64,000 nucleotides of DNA from contig CBDDEC010000001.1 in assembly GCA_965226785.1 (NCBI GenBank), positions 1 through 64,000 on the forward strand, in the 5' to 3' direction. Shown one piece after another: positions 1 to 8,261 of the stretch. The notes under the pieces were generated by a model that saw only the letters and a list, made by a program, of their open reading frames with translations, ran no database searches and was not told where the DNA came from. Numbering within the stretch: the stretch's first letter is position 1; each line of letters starts with the position of its first letter. Made by a program: the position numbers and the translations under genes. The stretch is from CBDDEC01 sp965226785. GTDB lineage: Bacteria; Chloroflexota; Dehalococcoidia; UBA2979.

Positions 1-2195
1 TCGTCGAAGCGGGCGACGGCGGCCGGGTTCTGCCCGGGGTGCTCGACCAGGCCCCGGATCCGGGTCTCCTGGGCGCCCGCGATCTGGGAGATGTCTTCGG
101 CCCAGTGCTCCATGTAGCGGCGGTCGCCGACCTTCTCGACGATCCGCGCGTAGAGGGCGTCGCGCCACTCACCCAGATCGGGGAACGCGAGCTGCGCGGT
201 GTCGAGGTCTTCCGCTGTGGTCGTGACGCCAGGCTCGTCGGGGCGGTCGCCGCCGTCGAGCCCGACCCCGATGAAGCTGATCGTCGACGACGTCCCGTTG
301 AGGCCGATCTTGTTGATCTCGGCGGCCAGGCGCTCGTCGTGAGAACGCAGCGCCTGCAGCACCTGCCAGACCACCTGGTATGTCTTGTGGTCGCGCAGCG
401 CCACTTCCGGCGCCACGCCGGCCGGCACCCCGACCGGCAGGATCACATAGCCGAAGTCCTTGCCCTCGGAGCGGCGCATCACCCGGCCCACGGCCTGGAC
501 GACGTCGACGATGCTCTTGCGCGGCTGCAGGAACAGCACGGCGTCGAGCGCGGGCACGTCGACGCCCTCGGTCAGGCACTTGGCGTTCGAGAGCACGCGG
601 CAGACGCCCTGCCCGGGCGGGTCCCTGAGCCACGCCAGGGCCTCGGAACGGACCTTGACGTTGGTCGTGCCGTCGATGTGGTCGGCCTCAATCCGCACCG
701 CGTTGGCGTCGCGGCGATCCTCGAGCGCCTCGTTCGCGATCACGGGGAAGGCCTTCGTGAATGCCTGCGACGCCTTGATCGTGGTCGAGAACGCGACCGC
801 GCGCTGCATCGCCACCTGGTCGCCCGCGAACTGCGGGCCGCGCTTGGAGAGTGCGTGCCAGCAGCCGACGATGCGGGCGAGGTCGTTGAGCGCGAGACCG
901 GACTCGGGATCAGCCAGTTGCCGCTGGAACGCGCCGTCGACGGCCTCCTCATTCACCGCGAGCACGATCACCCGGTAGTCGGTGAGCAGGTTGCGGGCGA
1001 CGGCATCGCCGAACAGCAGCTCGTGGAAGACCGGGCCGAACGTGGCCTCGTCGTCCATCGAGGCCAGCACCACATCGGACTCCTGTGCCCGCGCCTTCGT
1101 CTGGTCGCCGTAGACCCGCGGCGTCGCCGTCATGTAGAGCCTGCGCGCGGCGGCGACGTATGTGTTGTCGTGGACCCTCGTGAACGCGGACTGGTCGCCT
1201 GCATCCCGGAAGGCGCCGGTGGTGCGGTGCGCCTCGTCGCAGATGATCAGGTCGAACGCGTCCAGTCCCTGCTGTTGTGCGCGCGTGATCACGTCCAGTG
1301 ACTGGTAGGTCGCGAACACCACCGTCATCGCATCGGGCTCGAACCGCGCCGCCACGCGAGCGACCAGTTCGTCCGGGCTGGTGGACGCTGGAAACGCGAG
1401 GTCGTTGACGCTCATGTCCTCGTCGCGGGTGCGCTTCCCGGCGTGGATGTCTGAGCACACCGCGAAGGTTGCCAGAGGGACCGCAGCGTCGTTCGCCCAC
1501 TCCCGGACCGACTGCGAAAGCAGGTTGATGGAGGGCACCATGAACAGCACCGACCCACCCGCGCCCACGAGCCGCTCGGCGAGCCGCAGCGAGGTGAACG
1601 TCTTCCCGGTCCCGCAGGCCATGATCATCTGGCCACGGTCGTGATCGCCGAAGCCTGCGGTTACATCGGTGATCGCATGCTCCTGGTGCGCGTAGAGATG
1701 CTTCTCGGGGCGCAGCGCGAGCTCGGTCTGGCGGTCGATGCGGAATCGGTCCCAGTCGACGTCGGAACCCTCGAAGTCGTCGACGCGCCAGATATGCACG
1801 GGCTTCGCGTGGCGTTCGATGTTGGAGTGGACGTTCTTGGACTCTCCACCCGCAGTCGAGACGATCATGCCGGACGCGAACTCCGGCTGGCCGAGCATCC
1901 CGACGAACGTCGAGACCTGCGGCCATGCCAGGGTCGCGGTGGGTGCGTAGAACTTGCACTGGATGGCGACGAGGTCGCCCGAGCCTGCCTCGCGCGCCAC
2001 GAGGTCGATCCCGGTATCCCCGCGTTCGCCCCTGCCCGGCCAGTCGTTCCACGCCCAGACCTTGTCGAACTCGTAGCCGGGGATCGCGGCCAGCCGGAAG
2101 AATGCCTCGCAGAACTGCTCGAAGTGGCGACCCTGCGCGACACGCGTCTTCGCCGACTCCTCGAACCCGCTCAGCAACTGGCGGAATGTGGTCAT
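1..2195 (-). CDS. Type ISP-like restriction enzyme: Mrr nuclease plus DEAH helicase (C-terminus beyond window)
   Basis: An open frame runs from ATG 2195 to the window edge (731 codons, no stop). The N-terminus has a PD-(D/E)XK/Mrr nuclease signature: a helix with FEQFCE near residue 25, GDTGID (Asp64) and QCK (79-81). A superfamily 2 helicase follows: Walker A GTGKT at 195-199, DEAH at 320-323, MTATPR, and motif VI QAVGRVMR at 567-574. Nuclease then helicase in one chain is the layout of type ISP restriction-modification enzymes (LlaGI/LlaBIII type), which end with an adenine methyltransferase and target-recognition domain; that part would lie left of base 1. The alternative is a stand-alone DEAD/DEAH helicase-nuclease of another defence system. 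Several long frames overlap this gene in other phases and are shadows: only this frame carries the motifs. No partner gene lies upstream; an IS remnant does. Confidence 0.85.
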   Translation of the reverse strand, partial: MTTFRQLLSGFEESAKTRVAQGRHFEQFCEAFFRLAAIPGYEFDKVWAWNDWPGRGERGDTGIDLVAREAGSGDLVAIQCKFYAPTATLAWPQVSTFVGMLGQPEFASGMIVSTAGGESKNVHSNIERHAKPVHIWRVDDFEGSDVDWDRFRIDRQTELALRPEKHLYAHQEHAITDVTAGFGDHDRGQMIMACGTGKTFTSLRLAERLVGAGGSVLFMVPSINLLSQSVREWANDAAVPLATFAVCSDIHAGKRTRDEDMSVNDLAFPASTSPDELVARVAARFEPDAMTVVFATYQSLDVITRAQQQGLDAFDLIICDEAHRTTGAFRDAGDQSAFTRVHDNTYVAAARRLYMTATPRVYGDQTKARAQESDVVLASMDDEATFGPVFHELLFGDAVARNLLTDYRVIVLAVNEEAVDGAFQRQLADPESGLALNDLARIVGCWHALSKRGPQFAGDQVAMQRAVAFSTTIKASQAFTKAFPVIANEALEDRRDANAVRIEADHIDGTTNVKVRSEALAWLRDPPGQGVCRVLSNAKCLTEGVDVPALDAVLFLQPRKSIVDVVQAVGRVMRRSEGKDFGYVILPVGVPAGVAPEVALRDHKTYQVVWQVLQALRSHDERLAAEINKIGLNGTSSTISFIGVGLDGGDRPDEPGVTTTAEDLDTAQLAFPDLGEWRDALYARIVEKVGDRRYMEHWAEDISQIAGAQETRIRGLVEHPGQNPAAVARFD

Positions 2196-2389
2196 CGTTT
2201 GCACCTCGGCTGTGGCTCAGCGGGTTTGTCGTTAGGTCGTCCTGCTGCACGCATGGTAGCTAGCGCGGCCCGCTGATCGGCGCCACGGCCACCGCACCCC
2301 GGCCGCCGTCCGCCAGGTCGGGATACCGTACGGTGAACGGCGATCCAGCCGCATTCGAGGCCCACGCCGCAGGGGCTCGCTCATCGCGC

Positions 2390-2510
2390 AGGGCGGGTGC
2401 GAGCCGTCCAGGCGTGAGCGGTTCTGGTGTTGCCTGCGGCGCTGGCGGCCGGTATCCAAGCGAGCTGTGCACTCGTTGACAGTTGTCGGCGCCGTCGAGA
2501 TACTCCCGCC
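2390..2510 (-). pseudogene. IS3-type transposase C-terminal remnant
   Basis: On the minus strand about 28 codons (2508 down to 2425) read like the end of an IS3-family DDE transposase: a run ending VHSSLGYRPPAPQA, matching the usual HSSLGYRPPAPEA tail after the catalytic Glu. The expected YN preceding it has decayed, and the frame loses similarity on both sides. The rest of the 339-bp gap between the restriction gene and the NfeD fragment shows no recognisable gene. Confidence 0.6.
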
Positions 2511-2534
2511 GGCGCGTTTCGCCGGAGGGGCGCC

Positions 2535-2769
2535 GTGGCAGAGCGAGTCCTCCGCGGAGTCGGTATCGCACTGCTCGCACTTGGCCTGGGCTGGCTGGTC
2601 CTCTCGTGGGGGCTGTCGCCGGCCAGCGCGGATGGTCCCCATGTGGCCGTCCTCAGAATCGACGGGGCAATCGATCCGATCAGCGCCCGCTTTCTGTCCA
2701 GGGCGATTGGCAAGGCAACGGACGACGGAGCGGTGCTCATCGTCTTGGAGTTCGACACGCCCGGGGGGC
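2535..2769 (+). pseudogene. NfeD/ClpP-class membrane serine protease, truncated by IS
   Basis: A GTG start at 2535 follows GGAGGGG with a 4-base spacer. The product has a signal or membrane segment (VGIALLALGLGWLVLSWG) and then the first beta-alpha unit of the NfeD protease domain: HVAVLRIDGAIDP followed by VLIVLEFDTPGG. NfeD proteases are membrane-bound relatives of ClpP and SppA that cut membrane substrates such as stomatins. The frame stops matching at about codon 79, where the inverted end of the first IS copy begins at 2770. The remaining 300 or more residues, including the catalytic Ser-Lys pair, are not found anywhere in the window. The likely cause is IS insertion followed by loss of the distal half. 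Confidence 0.7.
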
Positions 2770-3832
2770 CGTGGGACGGCAAAACTTGATCCGTGCGGTT
2801 CGATGCTGAGATAGCAGAGTATCGGCGAGCCACGAGAGGCTCGTCTGTGCTCTACCTCCGTCTGCTTGTCGCAGCACTCTTCGCATCGGTCCGCGCCCGC
2901 CGAGATCTCGTCCTCGAGAACTTGGCGCTGCGGCATCAGCTCGCCGTCTACACAAGGGGCCGTCGTCGACCGCGGCTCCGTCGCCACGACCGCCGACTCT
3001 GGTCACTGCTGGCACGTGGTTGGTCCGGCTGGCGAGGCACGCTCGTGATGGTCGAGCCGGACACGGTGGTGCGGTGGCATCGTTCTGCTTGGCGCGCCTA
3101 CTGGCGCTGGAAGAGTCGTCGCGGACCTGGGCGTCCCCACATTCCCGCCGAGTGGCAGCGGCTGATCCTGCGCATCGCCACTGAGCATCCACGGTGGGGC
3201 GCCGTCCGCATCGTCGGCGAGCTGCGTGCCCTTGGCTTCGAGGTCAGCGCCCGCACCGTCAGTCGCTACCGCCGACAAGCGCTGCGGCGACCCCCGAGCC
3301 AGTCGTGGCGCACGTTTCTCCGCAACCACGCGTCCAGCATCTGGGCCGCCGATCTGTTCACGGTCCAGACCCTCACCTTCCGCACGCTCTACGTGTTCGT
3401 CGTGATCGACCACGGCCGGCGCCGCATCCGGCACTGGAACGTCACGGAGCACCCGATCGCGCCCTGGATCTGGAGGCAGATGATCGAGGCGACCGCCTGG
3501 GGTCAGCAGCCAGGGTTCCTCATCCGAGACCGCGACCGTAGCTATGGCGGGGACTTCATCGCACGCGCTCGACGGATCGGGATCGAGACGATTCTGACTC
3601 CGGTGCGCGCGCCGAACGCCAACGCCATCGCCGAGCGGGTGATCGGGACGCTCCGGCGCGAGTGCCTCGATCACGTCATCGCCGTCAACGAACGGCATCT
3701 GAGGCGGGTGCTTGGTGAGTACGTCCAGCACTACAACGCGATGCGGCCGCATCGGTCATTGGCGCTCGACTCTCCGGAGGGACGCAAGCCGGTGCAGCGG
3801 ATGCCGAGCCAGCGAGTCGACAGCAAGCCGGT
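2770..3832 (+). mobile_element. Integrase-core IS, copy 1 (right end lost)
   Basis: The left end is CGTGGGACGGCAAAAC at 2770-2785. The same end opens two further copies, at 4839 and 8185. Copy 3 keeps the right end, whose reverse complement starts CGTGGGACGGCAAAAC, so the element has 16-bp inverted ends and was probably about 1.07 kb when whole. Copy 1 is nearly full length, but it is cut at the last codons of its transposase by a 96-bp mini-element at 3833, so the right inverted end is missing. It sits in the nfeD fragment. Confidence 0.85.
2847..3832 (+). pseudogene. Integrase-core (rve) transposase of IS copy 1, lacks last ~15 codons
   Basis: The frame opens upstream at ATG 2793; GTG 2847 begins at the conserved N-terminal region (VLYLRLLVAALFASVRARRD). 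A helix-turn-helix region follows (WGAVRIVGELRALGFEVSA), then the DDE catalytic core: Asp in WAADLFTVQT, Asp in LIRDRDRSYGGDF, and Glu in NANAIAERVIGTLRRECLDH. This is the large family of single-ORF integrase-core transposases common in Chloroflexota and Acidobacteria. Copy 3 shows the true terminus (ends RWAA then stop). Here the frame instead runs into the mini-element and on out of phase through the monooxygenase fragment to a stop at 4139, so about 100 foreign residues would be added. It is possibly still catalytic, but the element has no right end. Confidence 0.8.
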
Positions 3833-3928
3833 CGTGGGGTGGCAATATTCCATCCAGCCCATGATTTCAGCGTTTCGGAGTCAGCGGCGCGCCTCGCGGA
3901 TACGGCGGATGAGGTTTTCGTGCCCCAC
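3833..3928. mobile_element. 96-bp mini-element, copy A
   Basis: A 96-bp unit is repeated almost identically at 4676-4771. It begins CGTGGGGTGGCAATATT and ends GAGGTTTTCGTGCCCCAC; the two termini are imperfect inverted repeats and resemble the ends of the neighbouring IS (CGTGGGACGGCAAAAC). It has no ORF. The likely identity is a MITE or a solo end of a related IS. It replaces the right end of IS copy 1. Confidence 0.65.
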
Positions 3929-4675
3929 AGGGGCGTGCTCTGGCGGTCTCTGCGGGCTCGCGTATCCGACGAGTGCTATCGCGATGGCGTGGCGCTCACT
4001 GATCTCAAGCAGGTCTCCGATGGGGTCCGCGCGGCCTTCACCGACGGCAGCACGCGCACATTCGACGTCCTCGTCGGAGCAGATCGTCACGGTACCGCTC
4101 GGCTGTCCGAGGCCAGCTGCACCCGAACTCGCGCCCTGAGTACGCCGGATACGTGCTGTGGCGCGGGAACTATGCGGAGTCCCGTCTTGAGCAACGCGAG
4201 GCGATCGATCGCGCGGACGGCGAGAACGCCTGGTGCACGGTCTGTTTGGAGGGTGGTCACGGAGTCGTCTACATGATCCCCGACTTCGACGACGGTACCG
4301 CGATCGGCCATCGCCGCGTCAACTGGGCGATCTATGCACCACAGCCAGCTGGCCTCGAGTTCGACGAGCCCACCTCGATCGCGCTGGGCGATCTCGATGC
4401 GGCGACCTACTCCCACCTCGAGCGTCTCCTCACGCAGGACTTCCCGGACGACCAGCAGGCGATCGTGCGCGCCTCTCCTAGGGAAGAGGTCTCGATCCAG
4501 CCGATCTACGACGAGGCGGTCGACTCCTACGTGTCTGGACGAGTGATGCTGATCGGGGACGCCGGGACGGTCAGTCGGCCTCACACCGGGAGCGGCGCGA
4601 CAAAGGCGCTCCAGGACGCATTGTCCCTCGAGCGTCTGACGCACGAATACGATGACTGGGACGCGCTCCTGACCG
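3929..4675 (+). pseudogene. FAD-dependent aromatic monooxygenase fragment
   Basis: About 250 codons of a PHBH-fold flavoprotein. The segment opens at VLWRSLRARV, continues through DVLVGAD, then shifts frame near 4095-4110 and resumes as VRGQLHPNSRPEYAGYVLWR. It ends with the family's second FAD motif, MLIGDAGTVSRPHTGSGA, and DALLTAW. The N-terminal Rossmann GxGxxG is absent, as is the C-terminus. Both cuts coincide exactly with the two direct copies of the 96-bp mini-element, so the gene piece is boxed in by them. Such enzymes hydroxylate aromatic or related substrates with NAD(P)H; this one cannot be functional. Confidence 0.75.
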
Positions 4676-4771
4676 CGTGGGGCGGCAATATTCCATCCAG
4701 CCCATGATTTCAGCGTTTCGGAGTCAGCGGCGCGTCTCGCGGATACGGCGGATGAGGTTTTCGTGCCCCAC
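4676..4771. mobile_element. 96-bp mini-element, copy B
   Basis: This is the second copy of the unit at 3833-3928, in the same orientation and differing at only a few positions. It begins CGTGGGGCGGCAATATT and ends GAGGTTTTCGTGCCCCAC. It cuts the 3' end of the monooxygenase fragment. The 67 bases to the next IS end (4772-4838) hold no recognisable gene. Confidence 0.65.
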
Positions 4772-4838
4772 AGGACGCCTACTTTTTTGCGTCAACAGTG
4801 GCGGGACGGCGCGTACGACGTGAGCGACTCGCTCACGC

Positions 4839-5957
4839 CGTGGGACGGCAAAACTTGATCCGTGCAGGTCTGTCCTGAGATAGCAGAGTATCGGCGAGCC
4901 ACGAGAGGCTCGTCTGTGCTCTACCTCCGTCTGCTTGTCGCAGCACTCTTCGCATCGGTCCGCGCCCGCCGCGATCTCGTCCTCGAGCACTTGGCGCTGC
5001 GGCATCAGCTCGCCGTCTACACAAGGGGCCGTCGTCGACCGCGGCTCCGTCGCCACGACCGCCGACTCTGGTCACTGCTGGCACGTGGTTGGTCCGGCTG
5101 GCGAGGCACGCTCGTGATGGTCGAGCCGGACACGGTTGTGCGGTGGCAGCGTTCTGCTTGGCGCGCCTACTGGCGCTGGAAGAGTCGTCGCGGACCTTGG
5201 CGTCCCCACATTCCCGCCGAGTGGTAGCGGCCGTCGTCGACCGCGGCTCCGTCGCCACGACCGCCGACTCTGGTCACTGCTGGCACGTGGTTGGTCCGGC
5301 TGGCGAGGCACGCTCGTGATGGTCGAGCCGGACACGGTGGTGCGCTGGCATCGTTCTGCTTGGCGCGCCTACTGGCGCTGGAAGAGTCGTCGCCGCTCCG
5401 GACGTCCCCACATTCCCGCCGAGTGGCAGCGGCTGATCCTGCGCATCGCCACTGAGCATCCGCGGTGGGGCGCCGTCCGCATCGTCGGCGAGCTGCGTGC
5501 CCTTGGCTTCGAGGTCAGCGCCCGCACCGTGAGTCGCTACCGCCGGCAAGCGCTGCGGCGCCCCCCGAGCCAGTCGTGGCGCACGTTTCTCCGCAACCAC
5601 GCGCCCAGCATCTGGGCCGCCGATCTGTGCACGGTCCAGACGCTCGCCTTCCGCACGCTCTACGTGCTCATCGTGATCGACCACGACCGGCGCCGCATCC
5701 GGCACTGGAACGTCACGGAGCATCCGAACGCGCCCTGGATCTGGCAGCAGATGATCGAGGCGACCGCCTGGGGTCAGCAGCCAGGGTTCCTGATCCGAGA
5801 CCGCGACCGTAGCTATGGCGGAGACTTCATCGCACGCGCTCGACGGCTCGGGATCGAGACGATTCTGACTCCGGTGCGCGCGCCGAACGCCAACGCCATC
5901 GCCGAGCGGGTGATCGGGACGCTCCGGCACGAGTGCCTCGATCACGTCATCGCCGTC
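4839..5957 (+). mobile_element. Integrase-core IS, copy 2 (internal duplication, right end lost)
   Basis: The left end CGTGGGACGGCAAAAC is at 4839-4854. Internal sequence 5027-5228 (about 202 bp) is repeated directly at 5229-5430, so the element contains a tandem duplication; the first repeat ends in a TAG where the other copies have CAG. Similarity to copy 1 stops at 5957, inside the region following the catalytic Glu, and unrelated sequence carrying an MFS fragment begins. There is no right inverted end. Confidence 0.8.
4916..5957 (+). pseudogene. Transposase of IS copy 2, duplicated and truncated
   Basis: The frame begins as in copy 1 (GTG 4916, LYLRLLVAALFASV), but closes at TAG 5224-5226 after SRRGPWRPHIPAEW. 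A second open phase, entered at the tandem-duplication junction near 5229, carries the rest: WGAVRIVGELRALGF, the Asp in WAADLCTVQT, the Asp in LIRDRDRSYGG and the Glu in AIAERVIGTLRHE. It then leaves the family at 5957 and stops at 6012. The catalytic residues survive in the second part, but no intact product is possible. Confidence 0.75.
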
Positions 5958-6093
5958 GCCGATCTGAACTCCGACCGGCGCGAGGTGACGCCCGGGCGTG
6001 CGTCGGCGACTTAGAGCGAGCTGCAAGCGCTCTGGATCTGTTCGGTCCGGAAGTCAAGCGTCGAACCGGCAAACGGGCGGCCGATCTGGTCGA

Positions 6094-6297
6094 CATCTCC
6101 GCGACGATCTTGATGCCCCAGAAGACGCCCTCCATGATGCGCACCTGCGCGAGCGTCAGATCGCGATAGTCGGTCAGGTACACGACCCAGACGGCGAGGA
6201 AGGGGATCAGACCCGCAAAGACCTCGTACGCCGTGAGCAGGCGGACATTGCGGCGCACCGTTGCGACGCGAGGCGGAGGGGCGGTCGTGGTGGTCAA
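6094..6297 (-). pseudogene. MFS transporter N-terminal stump
   Basis: ATG 6297 opens about 68 codons typical of a major facilitator: a cytoplasmic lead, then NVRLLTAYEVFAGLIPFLAV (membrane segment 1), an external loop, and WGIKIVAEM leading into helix 2. The expected helix 2-3 loop (TG...ADRxGRR) is replaced by out-of-family sequence, and the frame then runs into the truncated IS copy 2. The remaining 10-11 helices are missing. Between 5958 and 6093 a plus-strand stretch reads DLERAASALDLFGPEVKRR and may be another gene scrap, not identified. The start diverges from the dsbA-like gene at 6429, so the 131 bp between them probably holds both promoters. Confidence 0.65.
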
Positions 6298-6428
6298 CGT
6301 CGGATCAGCGTGCGGCCTGGGCGGCGCGGCGGCCCGCGGGGCGCGACGTGTTCGTGGCGCGCAGGCTGCTCCGTTCGGATAATGGGAGCGATCCGGGTCC
6401 AGGGTCCGCTCGACAGCCGGAGGCCGCA

Positions 6429-7199
6429 GTGGGCAGGAACCGCAGACGACGCAATCGACGGCAGCGCCGCGAGCAGGAGGAGGGGCAGCAGCCCTCCGAC
6501 TCCGGTCGCGCCGGTTGGCGCAAGACCATCGATTCGTGGGGCGGGTTCACGGTGATCGGGACGCTGGCCGGCGGCGCTGTGGCGGTCGGCGTGCTGATCT
6601 TCTTCAACCTCCCCGGCGACGAGGACCCCAGCGGTGACCCCTACGTTCCGATCGAGCGCAGCCAGGTCTCGGGGCGGATCGAGGGCAACCCCGCGGCGCC
6701 GGTGCGCATCATCGAGTTCTCCGACTTCCAGTGCCCGTTCTGTGGGCGCTTCACGCGTGACACCGCTCCGCTGCTCCTCGAGGAGTACGTCGAGACGGGC
6801 CAGGCTTCGCTTGAGTACCGGCACATGGCGTTTCTCGGTCCGGAGTCGCTGAGCGCGGCCTCAGCGTCCGAGTGCGCGCTCGACCAGGGACGGTTCTGGG
6901 ACTACCACGACCTGCTGTTCCTGCGGCAGAGCGGCGAGAATCGCGGCGCGTTCTCGGATGGCAACCTCAAGCACTTCGCCCGCGAACTGCAAGTGGAGTT
7001 CCCCGATTTCGATGTCGACGCGTTCGACCGCTGTTTCGACTCGGGCGTGAAAGACAGTGTCGTACAGGACCTGACGGCGGAGGCCCGCGACCTGGGTGTG
7101 CAGTCGACGCCGTCGTTCTTCATCAACGGGCAGTTCCTGAGCGGCGCGCAGCCCATCGAGAACTTCCGCGAGGTGATTGACGCCGCGATCGGTGAATAA
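6429..7199 (+). CDS. Membrane-anchored DsbA/thioredoxin-fold oxidoreductase
   Basis: A 256-aa thioredoxin-fold protein of the DsbA/DSBA-like_2 (BdbD) type that would act outside the membrane in disulfide formation. GTG 6429 is chosen because GGAGG lies at 6419-6423 with a 5-base gap; the frame is open further upstream but the sequence there is low-complexity. The order is a strongly basic N-terminus, one membrane anchor at about residues 40-60, the active-site FSDFQCPFC (CPFC at 102-105), and the cis-Pro region VQSTPSFFINGQFLSG near the C-terminus. The length is typical. No DsbB or VKOR partner is adjacent. It is an intact gene stranded among IS debris. Confidence 0.88.
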   Translation: MGRNRRRRNRRQRREQEEGQQPSDSGRAGWRKTIDSWGGFTVIGTLAGGAVAVGVLIFFNLPGDEDPSGDPYVPIERSQVSGRIEGNPAAPVRIIEFSDFQCPFCGRFTRDTAPLLLEEYVETGQASLEYRHMAFLGPESLSAASASECALDQGRFWDYHDLLFLRQSGENRGAFSDGNLKHFARELQVEFPDFDVDAFDRCFDSGVKDSVVQDLTAEARDLGVQSTPSFFINGQFLSGAQPIENFREVIDAAIGE

Positions 7200-7301
7200 G
7201 GCCGAGGATGGTTCGCCGCGCCGCTGAGGCGACCGCGGTGAGATAGGGTCGGAGATGCGAGTTCTAGCCCGCGAAAACGTGCTGCTGCTCCTCGCCGTTG
7301 T

Positions 7302-7460
7302 CGGCATGCCACCACCTTCACGGAACCAGCGTGCTCCGACGGCTGGAGACACACCGGCCGCCGCAGCGGCATCCTCGCTCGACAACCCTTCTGAGATCGC
7401 CAGCCAGAACCGTTGGCGATGCTCACGACGCGCAACCGGTGGACGGCCTGGAGATCGCAT
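7302..7460 (-). pseudogene. IS30-family transposase N-terminal remnant
   Basis: Minus-strand codons from ATG 7460 read MRSPGRPPVARREHRQRFW, then GLSSEDAAAAAGVSPAVGAR and WFREGGGMP, which is the characteristic start of IS30-family transposases (first helix-turn-helix). Similarity ends abruptly at 7302; the DDE domain is missing. The surrounding 7200-7560 has no other recognisable gene. Confidence 0.7.
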
Positions 7461-7576
7461 CGCCGGCCTTCCTGTCGCCTTCGCCGCCCACCCCGGTGAC
7501 CTTCCCATCACAACCCCTCACCTCGAGGCGTTGCGATGACCACTTGAATCCGCCCTGCGATCCCCGGTCCCGGGCG

Positions 7577-7801
7577 TTAGCAGGCGTCGGCCTCGGCGAT
7601 CAGCCCACGCGCCATCTCCGTCGGGATTCCGTAGTGGATCGCCGCGACATGGGCACAATTGTCAGCTGCGTCCTCGCCTCTCGATAACTCGGCCACGCAT
7701 CGGTTGCGCTCGACCACCAGCAACTTGGTCAACTCGGCCTGGGCCTGAACTCCATTGCGTATCCGCTCAATGAGCCTGCGGCCGACATCTATCTCAGACA
7801 T
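7577..7801 (-). CDS. Small protein of unknown function (74 aa)
   Basis: ATG 7801 lies 9 bases after the stop of the gene at 7811-8026, so the two form a probable two-gene unit. The product is predicted mostly helical (RLIERIRNGVQAQAELTKLL), has no membrane segment, and ends in GLIAEADAC with three cysteines overall. No family is recognised. The compact pair recalls a toxin-antitoxin or phage-type module, but nothing in the sequence proves that. Confidence 0.5.
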   Translation of the reverse strand: MSEIDVGRRLIERIRNGVQAQAELTKLLVVERNRCVAELSRGEDAADNCAHVAAIHYGIPTEMARGLIAEADAC

Positions 7802-7810
7802 CCCAAGCCT

Positions 7811-8026
7811 TCAGCTATAAACGCGAGAGAGGCGCCGTAGGCGCCGCAGACTCTCGACGACACCGGATCGTGCGAGGATGCGTCGGGCTTCGTCCGAGAC
7901 CTCTTTGCGCCCCGAGATCTCCCGATGACGGTTCAGTTCGACCAGTAGCATCTGGGCGCTGTCGTTCATGTAGTGCGCGGCCTGCGCCAACTGCGATGTG
8001 AACACGGGGTGTAGCGTCTCGGCCAT
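7811..8026 (-). CDS. Small protein of unknown function (71 aa)
   Basis: The start is fixed by a textbook ribosome site, AAGGAGGTTGGG directly before ATG 8026. The product is 71 aa, helical, with a basic C-terminus (VVESLRRLRRLSRVYS). No family is recognised. It is the upstream partner of the 74-aa gene. The 90 bp before it, up to the IS end at 8185, have no recognisable gene. Confidence 0.55.
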   Translation of the reverse strand: MAETLHPVFTSQLAQAAHYMNDSAQMLLVELNRHREISGRKEVSDEARRILARSGVVESLRRLRRLSRVYS

Positions 8027-8261
8027 CCCAACCTCCTTCTTCTTCCGAGCGTAGCCCAGCAGGAGGGCTCCGGGATAGGGTTCGGATCGCATCATTCTCG
8101 GCGGCGAGGCTCCTTCCGCGTGAGCGCGCTCGTGCTCGGCGCCAGCGTGTTCGGGCCGTCACCAGGGGACCACGGCAACGCGCCCGTGGGACGGCAAAAC
8201 TTGATCCGTGCGGTTCGATGCTGAGATAGCAGAGTATCGGCGAGCCACGAGAGGCTCGTCT

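Noticed and set aside
39..1301. Long plus-strand frame opposite the restriction-helicase gene
   Set aside because: It has Arg/Asp/Val-rich low-complexity composition and no motifs; the minus-strand frame in the same bases carries Walker A, DEAH and motif VI in register.
4772..4838. Coding-like plus-strand scrap between mini-element B and IS copy 2
   Set aside because: It is too short (about 22 codons) to assign to any family with confidence.
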